From the NCBI GenBank assembly GCA_963816795.1, contig CAWFLT010000017.1, positions 248,001-312,000 of the forward strand: DNA of 64,000 bases, given 5' to 3'. The notes beneath the pieces are model-generated. The model was not told where the DNA came from. It saw only the letters and a program-made list of their open reading frames with translations, and did no database searches. Positions within the stretch are counted from its first letter, which is position 1. Every line of letters begins with the position of its first letter. Shown one piece after another: positions 55,360 through 63,489 of the stretch. The stretch comes from CAWFLT01 sp963816795. GTDB taxonomy: Bacteria; Acidobacteriota; Vicinamibacteria; Vicinamibacterales; SCN-69-37. The position numbers were made by a program, and so were the translations under genes.

Positions 55360-55438
55360 CGCGCAAATCTTAGCAAGAAGGACCCCCTGATTAATGTCCT
55401 GCCGGCCTCGCGCCGAAATTCTGTGAAGGGGACGACTA

Positions 55439-56044
55439 ATGCGTCGTGTGGCTCTCGTCATGGGACTGGCGGTGGGACTGGCGCTGCCTGCCGGGGCGGC
55501 GGCGCAGGGGTTTGGCATAGGGCCGAGGTTCTCGTTTGTCCGCGGCGACGTCGTGACGGGCGATCCGTCCTCGCGGTTCATCGGCGGCACCATTCGGATG
55601 GGCGGCTCGAAGAAGGTGGCCTTCGAAGTCGCGCTCGACTACCGGTCGTTTCACAACGATGACAACACCATTCGGGTCCGCGAGACGCCGCTGCAGGGTT
55701 CGCTCCTGATCTTCCCCGTCCGGTCGGTGTTCGCGCCGTACCTCCTCGGCGGCGTCGGCCTCTATCGCCGAAAGTACGACGACGTCAGCCTCTCGACCCA
55801 GCCGGTGACCCTCTCCACCGAGCAGAAGTTCGGCCTCCATCTCGGGGTGGGCGCGGAGATCTTTCTCGGCCGCCATGCCGCCATCTTTGCCGACTACCGG
55901 TTCAGATTCGTCAAGTTCGGGGATCCCGGGGTTGACGACCAACCCCTCAACATTCCTGGCAACTCGTTCGTTCCGGGACTCGACAAGTTCACGGTTTCAC
56001 ACCAGGGATCGATGTGGACCAGCGGCGTCGCGTTCTACTTCTGA
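55439..56044 (+). CDS. Outer-membrane beta-barrel protein
   Basis: 201 residues. Signal peptide about 1-22 (VGLALPAGAAAQ). The mature part alternates strands with turns: GIGPRFSFVRGD, VAFEVALDYRSFH, FAPYLLGGVGLYRRKYDD, FGLHLGVGAEIFLGRHAAIF and SGVAFYF, ending in Phe as expected for barrel insertion. About eight strands, OmpX/OmpA-like size. Role unknown, probably structural or adhesive. Divergent from the aminotransferase gene. Confidence 0.78.
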   Translation: MRRVALVMGLAVGLALPAGAAAQGFGIGPRFSFVRGDVVTGDPSSRFIGGTIRMGGSKKVAFEVALDYRSFHNDDNTIRVRETPLQGSLLIFPVRSVFAPYLLGGVGLYRRKYDDVSLSTQPVTLSTEQKFGLHLGVGAEIFLGRHAAIFADYRFRFVKFGDPGVDDQPLNIPGNSFVPGLDKFTVSHQGSMWTSGVAFYF

Positions 56045-56124
56045 AGCGGCCTCACATCTAGCCGCGGCGTTGAAAGCGTCTATAACCCCGCACTGCAGCG
56101 CGATTTAGTGGCACAATCTCGCGG

Positions 56125-56607
56125 ATGACCGGGGTTGGGCTGGCCATCCTACGGGTGACGCTCGCGGTCGTGTTTGCGATCCACGGCGCCCACAAGTTGT
56201 TCGGCTTCTGGGCGGGACCCGGGGTCGGACCCGGCGGCATTTCCCGCACCGCGGCACAATTTGCTGCCCTCGGCCTCGAGCCGGGCGTCTTCGTGGCTGT
56301 CACCGCCGGGGTCATCGAGCTGGTCGGCGGGATTCTCCTGGCCACCGGATTCCTCACGCGATGGGCGTCTGCGGCGCTCGCTGGCTACCTGGCCATAACC
56401 GCCTGGAAACGGCACGCGCCGTGGGGCTTCTTCCTCAACTGGGTCAACGATCCAGCACGCGGCGACGGCCTGGAATTCGTCATCATCCTCATGGCCGGGC
56501 TCACGCTCTTCATCCTGGCAGGAGGCGGCGAGTACTCGATCGACGGACGACGCTCAATCTCAGCCGCCTCCCGCGCCGCCGGGCGCGCTAGATTGCGTAA
56601 TCGTTAA
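56125..56607 (+). CDS. DoxX-family membrane protein
   Basis: 160 residues with four hydrophobic helices (AILRVTLAVVFAIHGAHKLF; VFVAVTAGVIELVGGILLAT; GFLTRWASAALAGYLAIT; FVIILMAGLTLFILAGGGEY). HGAHKLFGFW, with E-L-V-G-G in the second helix, is the DoxX signature. Family members are tied to redox or quinone functions; role here unknown. Ends 15 bases before the SDR gene, so probably co-transcribed. Confidence 0.88.
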   Translation: MTGVGLAILRVTLAVVFAIHGAHKLFGFWAGPGVGPGGISRTAAQFAALGLEPGVFVAVTAGVIELVGGILLATGFLTRWASAALAGYLAITAWKRHAPWGFFLNWVNDPARGDGLEFVIILMAGLTLFILAGGGEYSIDGRRSISAASRAAGRARLRNR

Positions 56608-56622
56608 TAGGCTCCCCCATTA

Positions 56623-57363
56623 ATGGACCTTCACTCCCGCGTCGCGCTGGTCACTGGCTCTCGGCGTCTCGGCGCCGTCGTGGCGGTGACACTTGCCACG
56701 CGTGGGGCTGACGTCGCCATCGTCTACAACCGCTCGAAGGACGAAGCTGACGCCGCGGCCGCCGATGTGCGCGCGGCCGGACGCCGGGCGTTGGTCCTGC
56801 AGGCGGACGTGTCGGATGAGACGTCGGTGACGTCGATGATGCAGGCGATCGACCGTGAGTTCGGCCGGCTCGACGTGCTCGTGAACATGGCTTCGCGTTA
56901 CGACAAGGTCGCCTTCGACGACGTCACGCCCGCGGTGTGGGATCGGCAGCTGTCCGTCGACCTGCGCGGCTCATTTCTCTGCGCCCGCGCTGCCGTGCCG
57001 CTGATGCGAAGATCGGGCGGCGGCCGGATCGTCAACTTCGCCGATTGGGTGGCGGCGAGCGGACGACCGCGCTATCAAGGGTTCGTGGCGTACTACGTCG
57101 CCAAGGCAGGTGTGAAAGCGCTCACCGAAGCGCTCGCGCTCGAGCTCGCGGCCGACGGCATTCTCGTCAACGCGGTCGCCCCCGGCCCGATCCTGGCGCC
57201 TCCGGACACGAGCGATGAGGAATTCCAGGCCGTCGAGCGCGCCACGCCGCTCGGCCGCTGGGGCGGTCCGGAAGAAATTGCGAAGACGGTGGTGACCCTC
57301 ATCGACACCGACTTCATCACGGGAGAAACCATCAGGGTTGATGGGGGAAGACATTTGCGGTGA
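56623..57363 (+). CDS. SDR-family NAD(P)-dependent oxidoreductase
   Basis: 246 residues, Rossmann fold. Cofactor motif VALVTGSRRLGAVVAVTLA (TGSRRLG, the variant seen in pteridine reductase-like SDRs), DVLVNMASRYD in place of NNAG, catalytic Tyr/Lys in YYVAKAGVKAL (about 157/161), GPILAPP and the C-terminal GETIRVDGGRHLR. The RR in the cofactor loop suggests NADPH. Resembles FolM/pteridine reductase or 3-oxoacyl-ACP reductase. Substrate unknown. Confidence 0.85.
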   Translation: MDLHSRVALVTGSRRLGAVVAVTLATRGADVAIVYNRSKDEADAAAADVRAAGRRALVLQADVSDETSVTSMMQAIDREFGRLDVLVNMASRYDKVAFDDVTPAVWDRQLSVDLRGSFLCARAAVPLMRRSGGGRIVNFADWVAASGRPRYQGFVAYYVAKAGVKALTEALALELAADGILVNAVAPGPILAPPDTSDEEFQAVERATPLGRWGGPEEIAKTVVTLIDTDFITGETIRVDGGRHLR

Positions 57364-57460
57364 CGCTCCAATTTGGGGATTTGAGGATTTGAGGATTTCG
57401 AGGATTTCGGGATTTAGGAATCTGGAGAATTAGGGATCGGGAGATTTGGAGCGCGGGGCG

Positions 57461-57512
57461 ATTGCAGTTTCTGCCAGACGGCGGGCTCGTGGGGCATTGC
57501 AGAAACTGCAAT
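57461..57512. promoter_or_regulatory. Perfect 14-bp inverted repeat upstream of the 4HB gene
   Basis: ATTGCAGTTTCTGC (57461-57474) and GCAGAAACTGCAAT (57499-57512), 24 bases apart, about 68 bases before the start codon. Could be an operator, an attenuator hairpin or part of the element itself. Confidence 0.55.
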
Positions 57513-57579
57513 GTTTCTCGCCAACCTGACCGATTTGCGCCTGGTTCGGGGTGGCAGGCGCCTTGCTCAGTCTGGGCGC

Positions 57580-58011
57580 ATGGATGCTGAGCAGCTCAAG
57601 AATCGGACCAGGCAATTTGCCCTCGACGTCGTGGATCTGGCGATGACCATCGGCCACGACGACTTCGCGACCGTCTCCCGGCGGCAACTTATTCGGGCGG
57701 GAACAGGGGTCGCCACCAATTACAGGGCGGCATGTCGAAGCCGTTCCTCGAAGGAGTTTGCTTCGCGGCTGGCGGTGGTTGTTGAGGAGGTAGACGAGTG
57801 CGAGCTATGGCTCGACTTCCTGGAATCGCGCGGCTACGGGACTCCCGGTCTCGCGACGCGCCACCGAGCTGAGGCGAAGGAACTCCGCGCGATATTTGCC
57901 AAGTCCCGTGCGACTATGCTCAGAAAACTTCGCGAACGCCGCCGCCGGCGCGCGAAACGATCAGCCTCTAAATCTCCAGATCCTCAATCCCCAATCCCCT
58001 CAAATCCCTAA
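57580..58011 (+). CDS. Four-helix-bundle protein, S23/IVP family
   Basis: 143 residues from ATG 57580. LKNRTRQFALDVVDLAMT, DDFATVSRRQLIRAGTGVAT, NYRAACRSRSSKEFASRLAV and ECELWLDFLESRG give the four helices of the S23 (23S rRNA intervening sequence) family, also the fold of retroelement accessory proteins. These proteins are basic and bind nucleic acid. The C-terminal RRRRRAKRSASKSPDPQSPI is partly encoded by the right repeat array, extending the protein by a Pro/Ser tail. Lies between inverted arrays as a cassette. Confidence 0.82.
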   Translation: MDAEQLKNRTRQFALDVVDLAMTIGHDDFATVSRRQLIRAGTGVATNYRAACRSRSSKEFASRLAVVVEEVDECELWLDFLESRGYGTPGLATRHRAEAKELRAIFAKSRATMLRKLRERRRRRAKRSASKSPDPQSPIPSNP

Positions 58012-58031
58012 ATCCCCCAATCCCCAAATCT

Positions 58032-59225
58032 CTAAATCGCCACCCGCTCGAGCACGCCCTTCATCGCCTCGAGCGCCCCCGTCAGTTCCGCGCGATCTCT
58101 TGCAAAGCAGAACCGCACGTATCCTTCACCGTGCGCACCGAAGTCGACGCCGGGAACGCAGCCAATGCGGCCCTGCTTGATCAGGAACTCCGCCATCGCC
58201 CAGGACAATGATGCCGGAGCATCTGGGAGCGGCGACTGCCAGGCCGGGTCGACCTTGAGAAACGCGTAGAACGCGCCGGCGGGTGGTTGGCCGGTGAGGA
58301 TCCCGGCCGCGGCGTCCCGAATGCCGTTGTAGAACAGATCCCGGCGGGCGGCCAGCTCGTCACGGAACGCGTCGACGACGTCCTGCGATCCCTCGAGCGC
58401 GCCGATACCGCCGTACTGGATGAGCGACGACGTGTTGGACACCGTGTAGAACAGCACCTTCCTCACACGCTCGCGCAGCTTCTCATCTGAGACTGCCAGG
58501 TAGGCCAGGCGCAGGCCGGTCATCGCGTACGTCTTGCTGAACGTGTAGACGGGAATCGTCTTCGCGTACATGCCCGGCAGCGACGCGATGCTGACGTGCT
58601 CGTCGCCGCCAAAGACGACGTCTTCGTAGGCCTCGTCGGAGATCACCCAGAGATCCCGTTCGCGCGCGAGATCGGCGATGCGCTCGAGGTCGCGGCGCGT
58701 GAGTACGCCGCCGGTGGGATTGCCCGGCGAGTTGACGTAGATCGCGCGCGTCTTCGCCGAGATGAGCCGGCGCATCTCGTCGATGTCGGGCCGCCAGCCG
58801 AGCGACTCGTGCAGTGGATAGCCGACCGGCGTGGCGTGCGAATACTGAATGATTCCGGTGGCCGGCGGCCAGCACGGATCCGGAAGCAGGACTTCGTCGC
58901 CGGGCTCGAGCAGCGCCTGGCAGACGGCAAAGATGCCGTGGATGCCGCCAGACGTTGCCATCACTTCGTCAACGGGCCCGACTGGGATCCGATTGCGATC
59001 GCGCATCTTGCGCGCGAGCAGATCGAGCAGCGGCGGGATGCCCGTGGTCTGTACGTAGTGTGTGCGGTTGTCGTGGACCGCTTTGACGAGAGCGGCTTTG
59101 ACCGACGCTGGCGCATCGAAGCTGACGTCGCCCTGGTCGAGGCGAAACGGCCGGTCGACCGAGTACATCATGTCGCGGATTCGGATGATGCCGGAGAACG
59201 GCACCGCGTCGAGATAGGCAGCCAT
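58032..59225 (-). CDS. PLP aminotransferase, class I/II
   Basis: 397 residues from ATG 59225. IRIRDMMYSVDRPFRLDQGD, HYVQTTGIPPLLDLLARKM, ATSGGIHGIFAVCQALLEPG, IYVNSPGNPTGGVL, WVISDEAYEDVVFGG and PLP lysine in VYTFSKTYAMTGLRLAY (Lys about 231), then ARDRAELTGALEAM at the end. Related to aspartate/aromatic aminotransferases. The gene ends inside the right edge of the four-helix-bundle cassette, so its last codons may have been altered by insertion. Amino donor unknown. Confidence 0.87.
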   Translation of the reverse strand: MAAYLDAVPFSGIIRIRDMMYSVDRPFRLDQGDVSFDAPASVKAALVKAVHDNRTHYVQTTGIPPLLDLLARKMRDRNRIPVGPVDEVMATSGGIHGIFAVCQALLEPGDEVLLPDPCWPPATGIIQYSHATPVGYPLHESLGWRPDIDEMRRLISAKTRAIYVNSPGNPTGGVLTRRDLERIADLARERDLWVISDEAYEDVVFGGDEHVSIASLPGMYAKTIPVYTFSKTYAMTGLRLAYLAVSDEKLRERVRKVLFYTVSNTSSLIQYGGIGALEGSQDVVDAFRDELAARRDLFYNGIRDAAAGILTGQPPAGAFYAFLKVDPAWQSPLPDAPASLSWAMAEFLIKQGRIGCVPGVDFGAHGEGYVRFCFARDRAELTGALEAMKGVLERVAI

Positions 59226-59259
59226 TATCCGATCATACCAACGGACCGCTGGGGGTAAG

Positions 59260-59893
59260 ATGCGAGCGATGGCGCATCCGAAGATCGCCAACCCCGATCA
59301 CGACGTCCACGAGCTCATCCGCCATCGCTGGAGTCCACGCGCGTTCGACGGCACGCGCGATATCGCGCGCGCCGATCTGCTGCGCCTCTTCGAAGCCGCG
59401 CGGTGGGCGCCGTCGTCGGGCAACGAGCAGCCGTGGCGGTTTCTCGTCGGCGATCGGACGCGCTCTCCTGAGTTGTACCAGGCGTTGCTGTCGTCGCTCA
59501 CCGCCAAGAACCAGGCGTGGGCCCGGCAGGCGCCGGTGCTGGCGCTCGTCGTCGTGCGGCTGACGCTCGAACGCAACGAAAGCGTCAATCCGATGGCCTG
59601 GTACGACGCTGGCCAGGCGGTCGCGCTCTTGACGCTTCAGGCGACGGCGCAGGCGCTCGCGATTCGTCAGATGGCCGGATTCGATCGAGAGCATGCGCGC
59701 GCAGGGCTGCGTCGTCCCCGCGCCGTTCGAGCCGGCGGTCGTGATGGCCATCGGCTATGCCGGCGATCCCGCGTCGCTCGAAATCGAGACGCACCGCACC
59801 GCCGAGCAGTCTCCGCGCAGCCGCCGCCGGCTGGGGGATTTCGTGTTCGAAGGCCGCTGGGGCCAGAGCATCGGCGGTCCGGAGACCGCGTAG
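59260..59893 (+). CDS. Nitroreductase-family flavoprotein, one frame break
   Basis: About 210 residues after removing one extra C near 59698 (restoring EHARAQGCVVPAPFEPAV). HELIRHRWSPRAFDG (FMN-binding Arg/Ser), RWAPSSGNEQPWRFLVGDR, SVNPMAWYDAGQAVALLTLQ and VMAIGYAGDPASL, ending SPRSRRRLGDFVFEGRWG. FMN-dependent NAD(P)H oxidoreductase. A GGGGG ribosome site precedes ATG 59260; a second ATG nine bases on is also possible. Divergent from the aminotransferase gene by 34 bases. Confidence 0.84.
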
Positions 59894-59924
59894 AGAGCTT
59901 GTCTAAGGATCGCTTGTCAAAGAG

Positions 59925-60162
59925 CTTCACCATGAAGGCGTGAAGCCGTAAAGACGATCGCACCTTCACGCGTCTGTGACGCGCCTGGCGTCGCCGGCGG
60001 TACTCGCCGGCGGCCCCTCCGGGGCCGTGATCGGTCAGTACGCGCACGGATCGAACGTCGACAGAGTCAGTGGTGCTCGACGCTCGATCCGCGCGCGTTC
60101 TGACCGATCGATGACGCCAGGCGACCTGACTGTCTTCACGGCTTCATGTCTTCACGGTGAAG
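59925..60162. repeat. Three-tier palindrome of 238 bases
   Basis: Outer arms 59925-59955 and 60132-60162 pair in 27 of 31 positions (CTTCACC..TGAAGCCGT). Middle arms: GCGCCTGGCGTCG near 59979 and GACGCCAGGCGAC near 60115. Inner arms: ATCGGTCAGTACGCGCACGG near 60031 and the complement of TCCGCGCGCGTTCTGACCGA near 60087. The MTHFR-like gene ends inside the right outer arm. No gene is in it. Confidence 0.75.
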
Positions 60163-61024
60163 GGTTTTCGGCCAGCGCCAGCACCCGTGCGAGCGTCTGG
60201 CGCGCCCGGCCAACCGGCAGGTTCGACACGTAGAAGTGCTTCACGCCGGCGCGACGCAACACCCGAATCGTTCTCGCGCAGACCTCGTCCGGCGTCGCTC
60301 CTTCCGAAAACTCGCGCCGCAATCCGTCGATCGGCACGGGCAGAAAGTTTTTCAGGGTGTCGAGCGTCCGCGGATTGGCGCTGCGGTAGTAGAACACGCC
60401 GAAGATGCCGGGCAGGTCGATGCGCTGCCGGGCGAACTCTTCGTTGAAGGCGGCGACTGCCGCCTCGTCGTGATGGGAGACGACCTGCGTCAGGAAGAAC
60501 TCGGCCGTGATGTGCGGCTCGGCGAGATAGCCCACTTGCGTCCGCGGGTTCGCGTGGGGATTTGCCCAGCCACCCAATGAAAGCTCCGGGACGTGCCGGC
60601 GGATCTCCTCACGCAATTCCCACGCGTGATTGACGCATCGCGGCGGACCGACCGACTTGTCGCCGCCGAGCACGACCAGTGCCGGAAAGCCTTCGTGCGA
60701 AGCGCGCTCGGCGTAGGACAGGCAGAACTCGAGCGAGTGCTTGGTCGTCAGGAACGGCACCACACGATCGCGTGGCACATCCGTCCCGAGATTGATCACG
60801 AGATGCCGCAGGGTGTGTTCTTCGCGCGCGCCGACGGCGCTGTCGGTGAGGAACACGAACGTCTCACTCCGAACCAGACCGCGGACCGCATGATACGTGT
60901 CGATCCACGCATCGCGTCCGGCGGCGGCATCCAGCTCCGCGCGCGGCGGCCGAAGCTCGACCGACACGAGCGCCGCCGGCTCGCGGAGCACGCGGACGAG
61001 GGTGCTCTCCTGGGGAGCAGACAT
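60152..61024 (-). CDS. Methylenetetrahydrofolate reductase-like protein
   Basis: 290 residues from ATG 61024. TIM-barrel of the MetF family: VSVELRPPRAELDAAAG (catalytic Glu in VSVEL), FVFLTDSAVGAREEHTLRH, PFLTTKHSLEFCLSYAERAS, FPALVVLGGDKSVGPPR (folate-loop GGD), SLGGWANPHANP, HITAEFFLTQVVSHHD, IFGVFYYRSANPRTLDTLKN. Reduces 5,10-methylene-THF in methionine synthesis, though identity to canonical MetF is diffuse and it may act on another C1 substrate. Its C-terminal Pro-Ser-Pro-stop is encoded by the palindrome arm. Confidence 0.75.
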   Translation of the reverse strand: MSAPQESTLVRVLREPAALVSVELRPPRAELDAAAGRDAWIDTYHAVRGLVRSETFVFLTDSAVGAREEHTLRHLVINLGTDVPRDRVVPFLTTKHSLEFCLSYAERASHEGFPALVVLGGDKSVGPPRCVNHAWELREEIRRHVPELSLGGWANPHANPRTQVGYLAEPHITAEFFLTQVVSHHDEAAVAAFNEEFARQRIDLPGIFGVFYYRSANPRTLDTLKNFLPVPIDGLRREFSEGATPDEVCARTIRVLRRAGVKHFYVSNLPVGRARQTLARVLALAENPSP

Positions 61025-61087
61025 CGGGCCAGTATAAACAACGGCGCCCAGCACTTCTAACTTCTGGCTTCTCCCTTCTCACTTAAC

Positions 61088-62077
61088 ATGATTCTGCCCA
61101 TGGCTACTGCGCTCGCGACGCTGATGTCGCTGCCGCTCATCCCGCTGGCGCCGCATCCGACGCCGATCGACGAGTTGACGCGACTCGCCAGCGCGCTCGG
61201 GCCCGCGTGCCCGCGGCTGTTCATGAAGCGTGACGACCTGCTGTCGTTCGGCGGCGGCGGGAACAAAGTCAGGAAGATACAGGCGATTGCCGCCGAGGCG
61301 CGATCGGCGGGTGCGGACACGCTCATCACGTGTGGCGGCGTACAGTCGAACCACGCGCGGGTGACGGCGGCGGCGGGCGCCGCGCTTGGCATGCAGGTCG
61401 TTCTCGTGCTGAACGGCGTGCCATCAGCTACGCCAACGGCCAACGCGCGTCTCGATCGTCTGTTCGGCGCCGAGATTCGCTATGTCGCCACGCGCGAGGA
61501 GCGCGCTCCGGCGATGGAGCGTGCGGCCGAGGACTGCCGGACCGCCGGTCGCCGTCCGTTGATCGTGCCGCTCGGCGCCTCCACGCCGCTTGGTGCGCTC
61601 GGGTTCGCGCGCGGCGTCGTCGAACTGGCGACGTCGAGCCTGCGCCCGGACGTGATCGTGCACGCCACCTCCTCGGGCGGGACGCAGGCGGGCCTGCTGG
61701 CCGGGTGCGCGCTCCTGGGTCTGTCGTGTCAGGTGCTCGGCGTGAGTGCGGACGATCCGTCGGATCAATTGAAGACCGTCATCACCGGGTTGCTGTCGGG
61801 CATCGCCGATCGCCTCGGCGCACGGCCGGAGAACGTCGGCGCCGGCCGCGCCATCGACGTCGATGATGCCGAAGTCGGCGAGGGCTATGGCACGCCGACG
61901 CCTGCCTCGACGGAGGCGCTCGAGATCGTCGCCCGGCGAGAGGGAATCCTGCTCGATCCCGTCTACACTGCCAAGGCCATGGCCGGACTGATCCGACGCA
62001 TTCGCTCTCGCGAGATTGGTCCGGATCGCACGGTGCTGTTCTGGCACACGGGTGGCCAGATCGGACTCTTCGCGTGA
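61088..62077 (+). CDS. D-cysteine desulfhydrase / ACC deaminase-like PLP enzyme
   Basis: 329 residues. Fold-type II PLP enzyme: PHPTPIDELTRLASALG, LFMKRDDLLSFGGGGNKVRK (PLP lysine about residue 60), TCGGVQSNHARVTAAAGAAL, ATSSGGTQAGLLAGCALLG (phosphate-binding loop) and EGYGTPTPASTEALE. D-cysteine desulfhydrases and 1-aminocyclopropane-1-carboxylate deaminases share this core; the motif set favours the former. Several in-frame starts (61088, 61100, 61124); none has a strong ribosome site. Overlaps the next gene by GTGA. Confidence 0.82.
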   Translation: MILPMATALATLMSLPLIPLAPHPTPIDELTRLASALGPACPRLFMKRDDLLSFGGGGNKVRKIQAIAAEARSAGADTLITCGGVQSNHARVTAAAGAALGMQVVLVLNGVPSATPTANARLDRLFGAEIRYVATREERAPAMERAAEDCRTAGRRPLIVPLGASTPLGALGFARGVVELATSSLRPDVIVHATSSGGTQAGLLAGCALLGLSCQVLGVSADDPSDQLKTVITGLLSGIADRLGARPENVGAGRAIDVDDAEVGEGYGTPTPASTEALEIVARREGILLDPVYTAKAMAGLIRRIRSREIGPDRTVLFWHTGGQIGLFA

Positions 62078-63489
62078 CGTTGACCTTTCTCGGCGCGGCG
62101 CGCACCGTCACCGGATCCAAGCACCTGCTCGAGGTGGACGGACGACGGCTGCTCGTCGATTGTGGCCTCTTTCAGGGACTCAAGGATCTCCGGCAGCGAA
62201 ACTGGCAGCCGCTTCCGGTCCGGGCGGATTCCATCGAGGCGGTGATTCTCACGCACGCGCACCTCGATCACTGCGGCTTTCTGCCGCGGCTGGTCGCACA
62301 GGGTTTCAAGGGACGGATCTGGTGTACGGCGGCGACCGAAGATCTCGCCAGGATCGTGCTCGAAGACGCCGCGAAGCTCCAGGAAGAGGACGCCGAGCGG
62401 GCCAATCGCAAGGGCTACACCAGGCACCAGCCCGCGCTGCCGCTGTTCACGATCAGGGACGCCAGCCGCGCGATGGCGTTGCTGCAGCCGGTCGGTTACG
62501 AACGCCCGATGCCCGTGATTCCTGGCGTGACGGCAGAGTTCATCAGCGCGGGACACCTGCTCGGCTCAGCCTACGCACGCGTGCGCATCGAGTCGACCGG
62601 CAAGACCATTCTCTTTGGAGGCGATCTCGGGCGGTACTCCAGGCCCGTGCTGCCCGATCCCGCCCCGCCCGGCCACGCCGACGTCGTCCTCGTCGAATCG
62701 ACGTACGGCGATCGCGTGCACGCGCCCGACGACGACGGCACGGCGATGGCCGACGTCGTCAACGACACGGTGAAACGCGGCGGTAAGCTGATCATCCCGG
62801 CGTTCGCCCTCGGTCGCGTCGAGGAGCTGCTCTATTGGATTCAACGGCTCGAGGACCAGCGCCGGATTCCGGAGCTTCCCGTGTACGTGGACAGTCCGAT
62901 GGCGGCCAAGGTCCTCGAGGAGTATCGTCATCGTCTCGACGAGCTCGATCCGGAAATCGCCAATCACCGTGGCGGCCGCGACGGCGATGGCAGACGGCGC
63001 GCCGCCGAACGGCAGTTATGCTCCTTCTGTACGGCGAAGCTGACCGTGGTGGCCTCGATCGCCGAGTCGCGCGCGGTGCAGGAATCCTCCGCGTCGGCGA
63101 TCGTCATCTCCTCGAGCGGCATGGCCACCGGCGGTCGCGTGCTGCACCACCTGGAACGCGCGCTTCCGAATCCGAAGAACACCGTGCTCTTTGCCGGCTT
63201 TCAGGCGGCCGGCACCCGCGGTCGCGCGCTGAAGGACGGCGCGCGATTCACGCGCATCCACGGCCAGGAGATCCCGGTTCAGGCCAGGATCGTCGCCATC
63301 GATTCGATGTCGGCGCACGCCGACTCGAACGAAATCCTGCGGTGGCTGCGCGGGTTTCCACAGCCGCCGTCGCTCACGTGCCTCGTCCACGGTGAACCGG
63401 GACCGATGGACACGCTGAAGGCGCGTATACAGAAAGAACTCGGCTGGACCGTTCGCACGCCGGCCCATCAGGAGAAAATAGACATTTGA
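62074..63489 (+). CDS. Beta-CASP metallo-hydrolase (RNA endonuclease-like)
   Basis: 471 residues from GTG 62074. MBL motifs: LVDCGLFQG, THAHLDHCGFLPRL (about 59-72), AGHLLGSAYARV, GGDLGRYSRP; beta-CASP motifs: VESTYGDR, IPAFALGRVEELLYW, VYVDSPMA, SSSGMATGGRVLHHLERAL and MSAHADSNEILRWLRGF with HGEPGPMDTLK at the end. It matches the YsgH/TTHA0252-type RNA-processing enzymes, which need two zinc ions. Its final codons overlap the next start. Confidence 0.92.
   Translation: MTLTFLGAARTVTGSKHLLEVDGRRLLVDCGLFQGLKDLRQRNWQPLPVRADSIEAVILTHAHLDHCGFLPRLVAQGFKGRIWCTAATEDLARIVLEDAAKLQEEDAERANRKGYTRHQPALPLFTIRDASRAMALLQPVGYERPMPVIPGVTAEFISAGHLLGSAYARVRIESTGKTILFGGDLGRYSRPVLPDPAPPGHADVVLVESTYGDRVHAPDDDGTAMADVVNDTVKRGGKLIIPAFALGRVEELLYWIQRLEDQRRIPELPVYVDSPMAAKVLEEYRHRLDELDPEIANHRGGRDGDGRRRAAERQLCSFCTAKLTVVASIAESRAVQESSASAIVISSSGMATGGRVLHHLERALPNPKNTVLFAGFQAAGTRGRALKDGARFTRIHGQEIPVQARIVAIDSMSAHADSNEILRWLRGFPQPPSLTCLVHGEPGPMDTLKARIQKELGWTVRTPAHQEKIDI

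Larger units (their letters stand above)
57370..58039. mobile_element. Four-helix-bundle cassette between inverted GATTTGAGG arrays
   Basis: Left array (57370-57450): GGGGATTTGAGGATTTGAGG and similar 8-9-base units. Right array (57968-58039): the reverse complement, such as CTCAATCCCCAATCCCC and CCCTAAATCCCC. They enclose one gene of the S23/IVP four-helix-bundle family, best known from intervening sequences in 23S rRNA that also carry terminal inverted repeats. The arrays trim both flanks: the SDR stop lies 7 bases before, and the aminotransferase stop overlaps the right end. No transposase is present. Mobility is inferred. Confidence 0.5.

Noticed and set aside
57370..58039. CRISPR array
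   Set aside because: Units are 8-9 bases without spacers of constant size; the same holds for the other repeat tracts.
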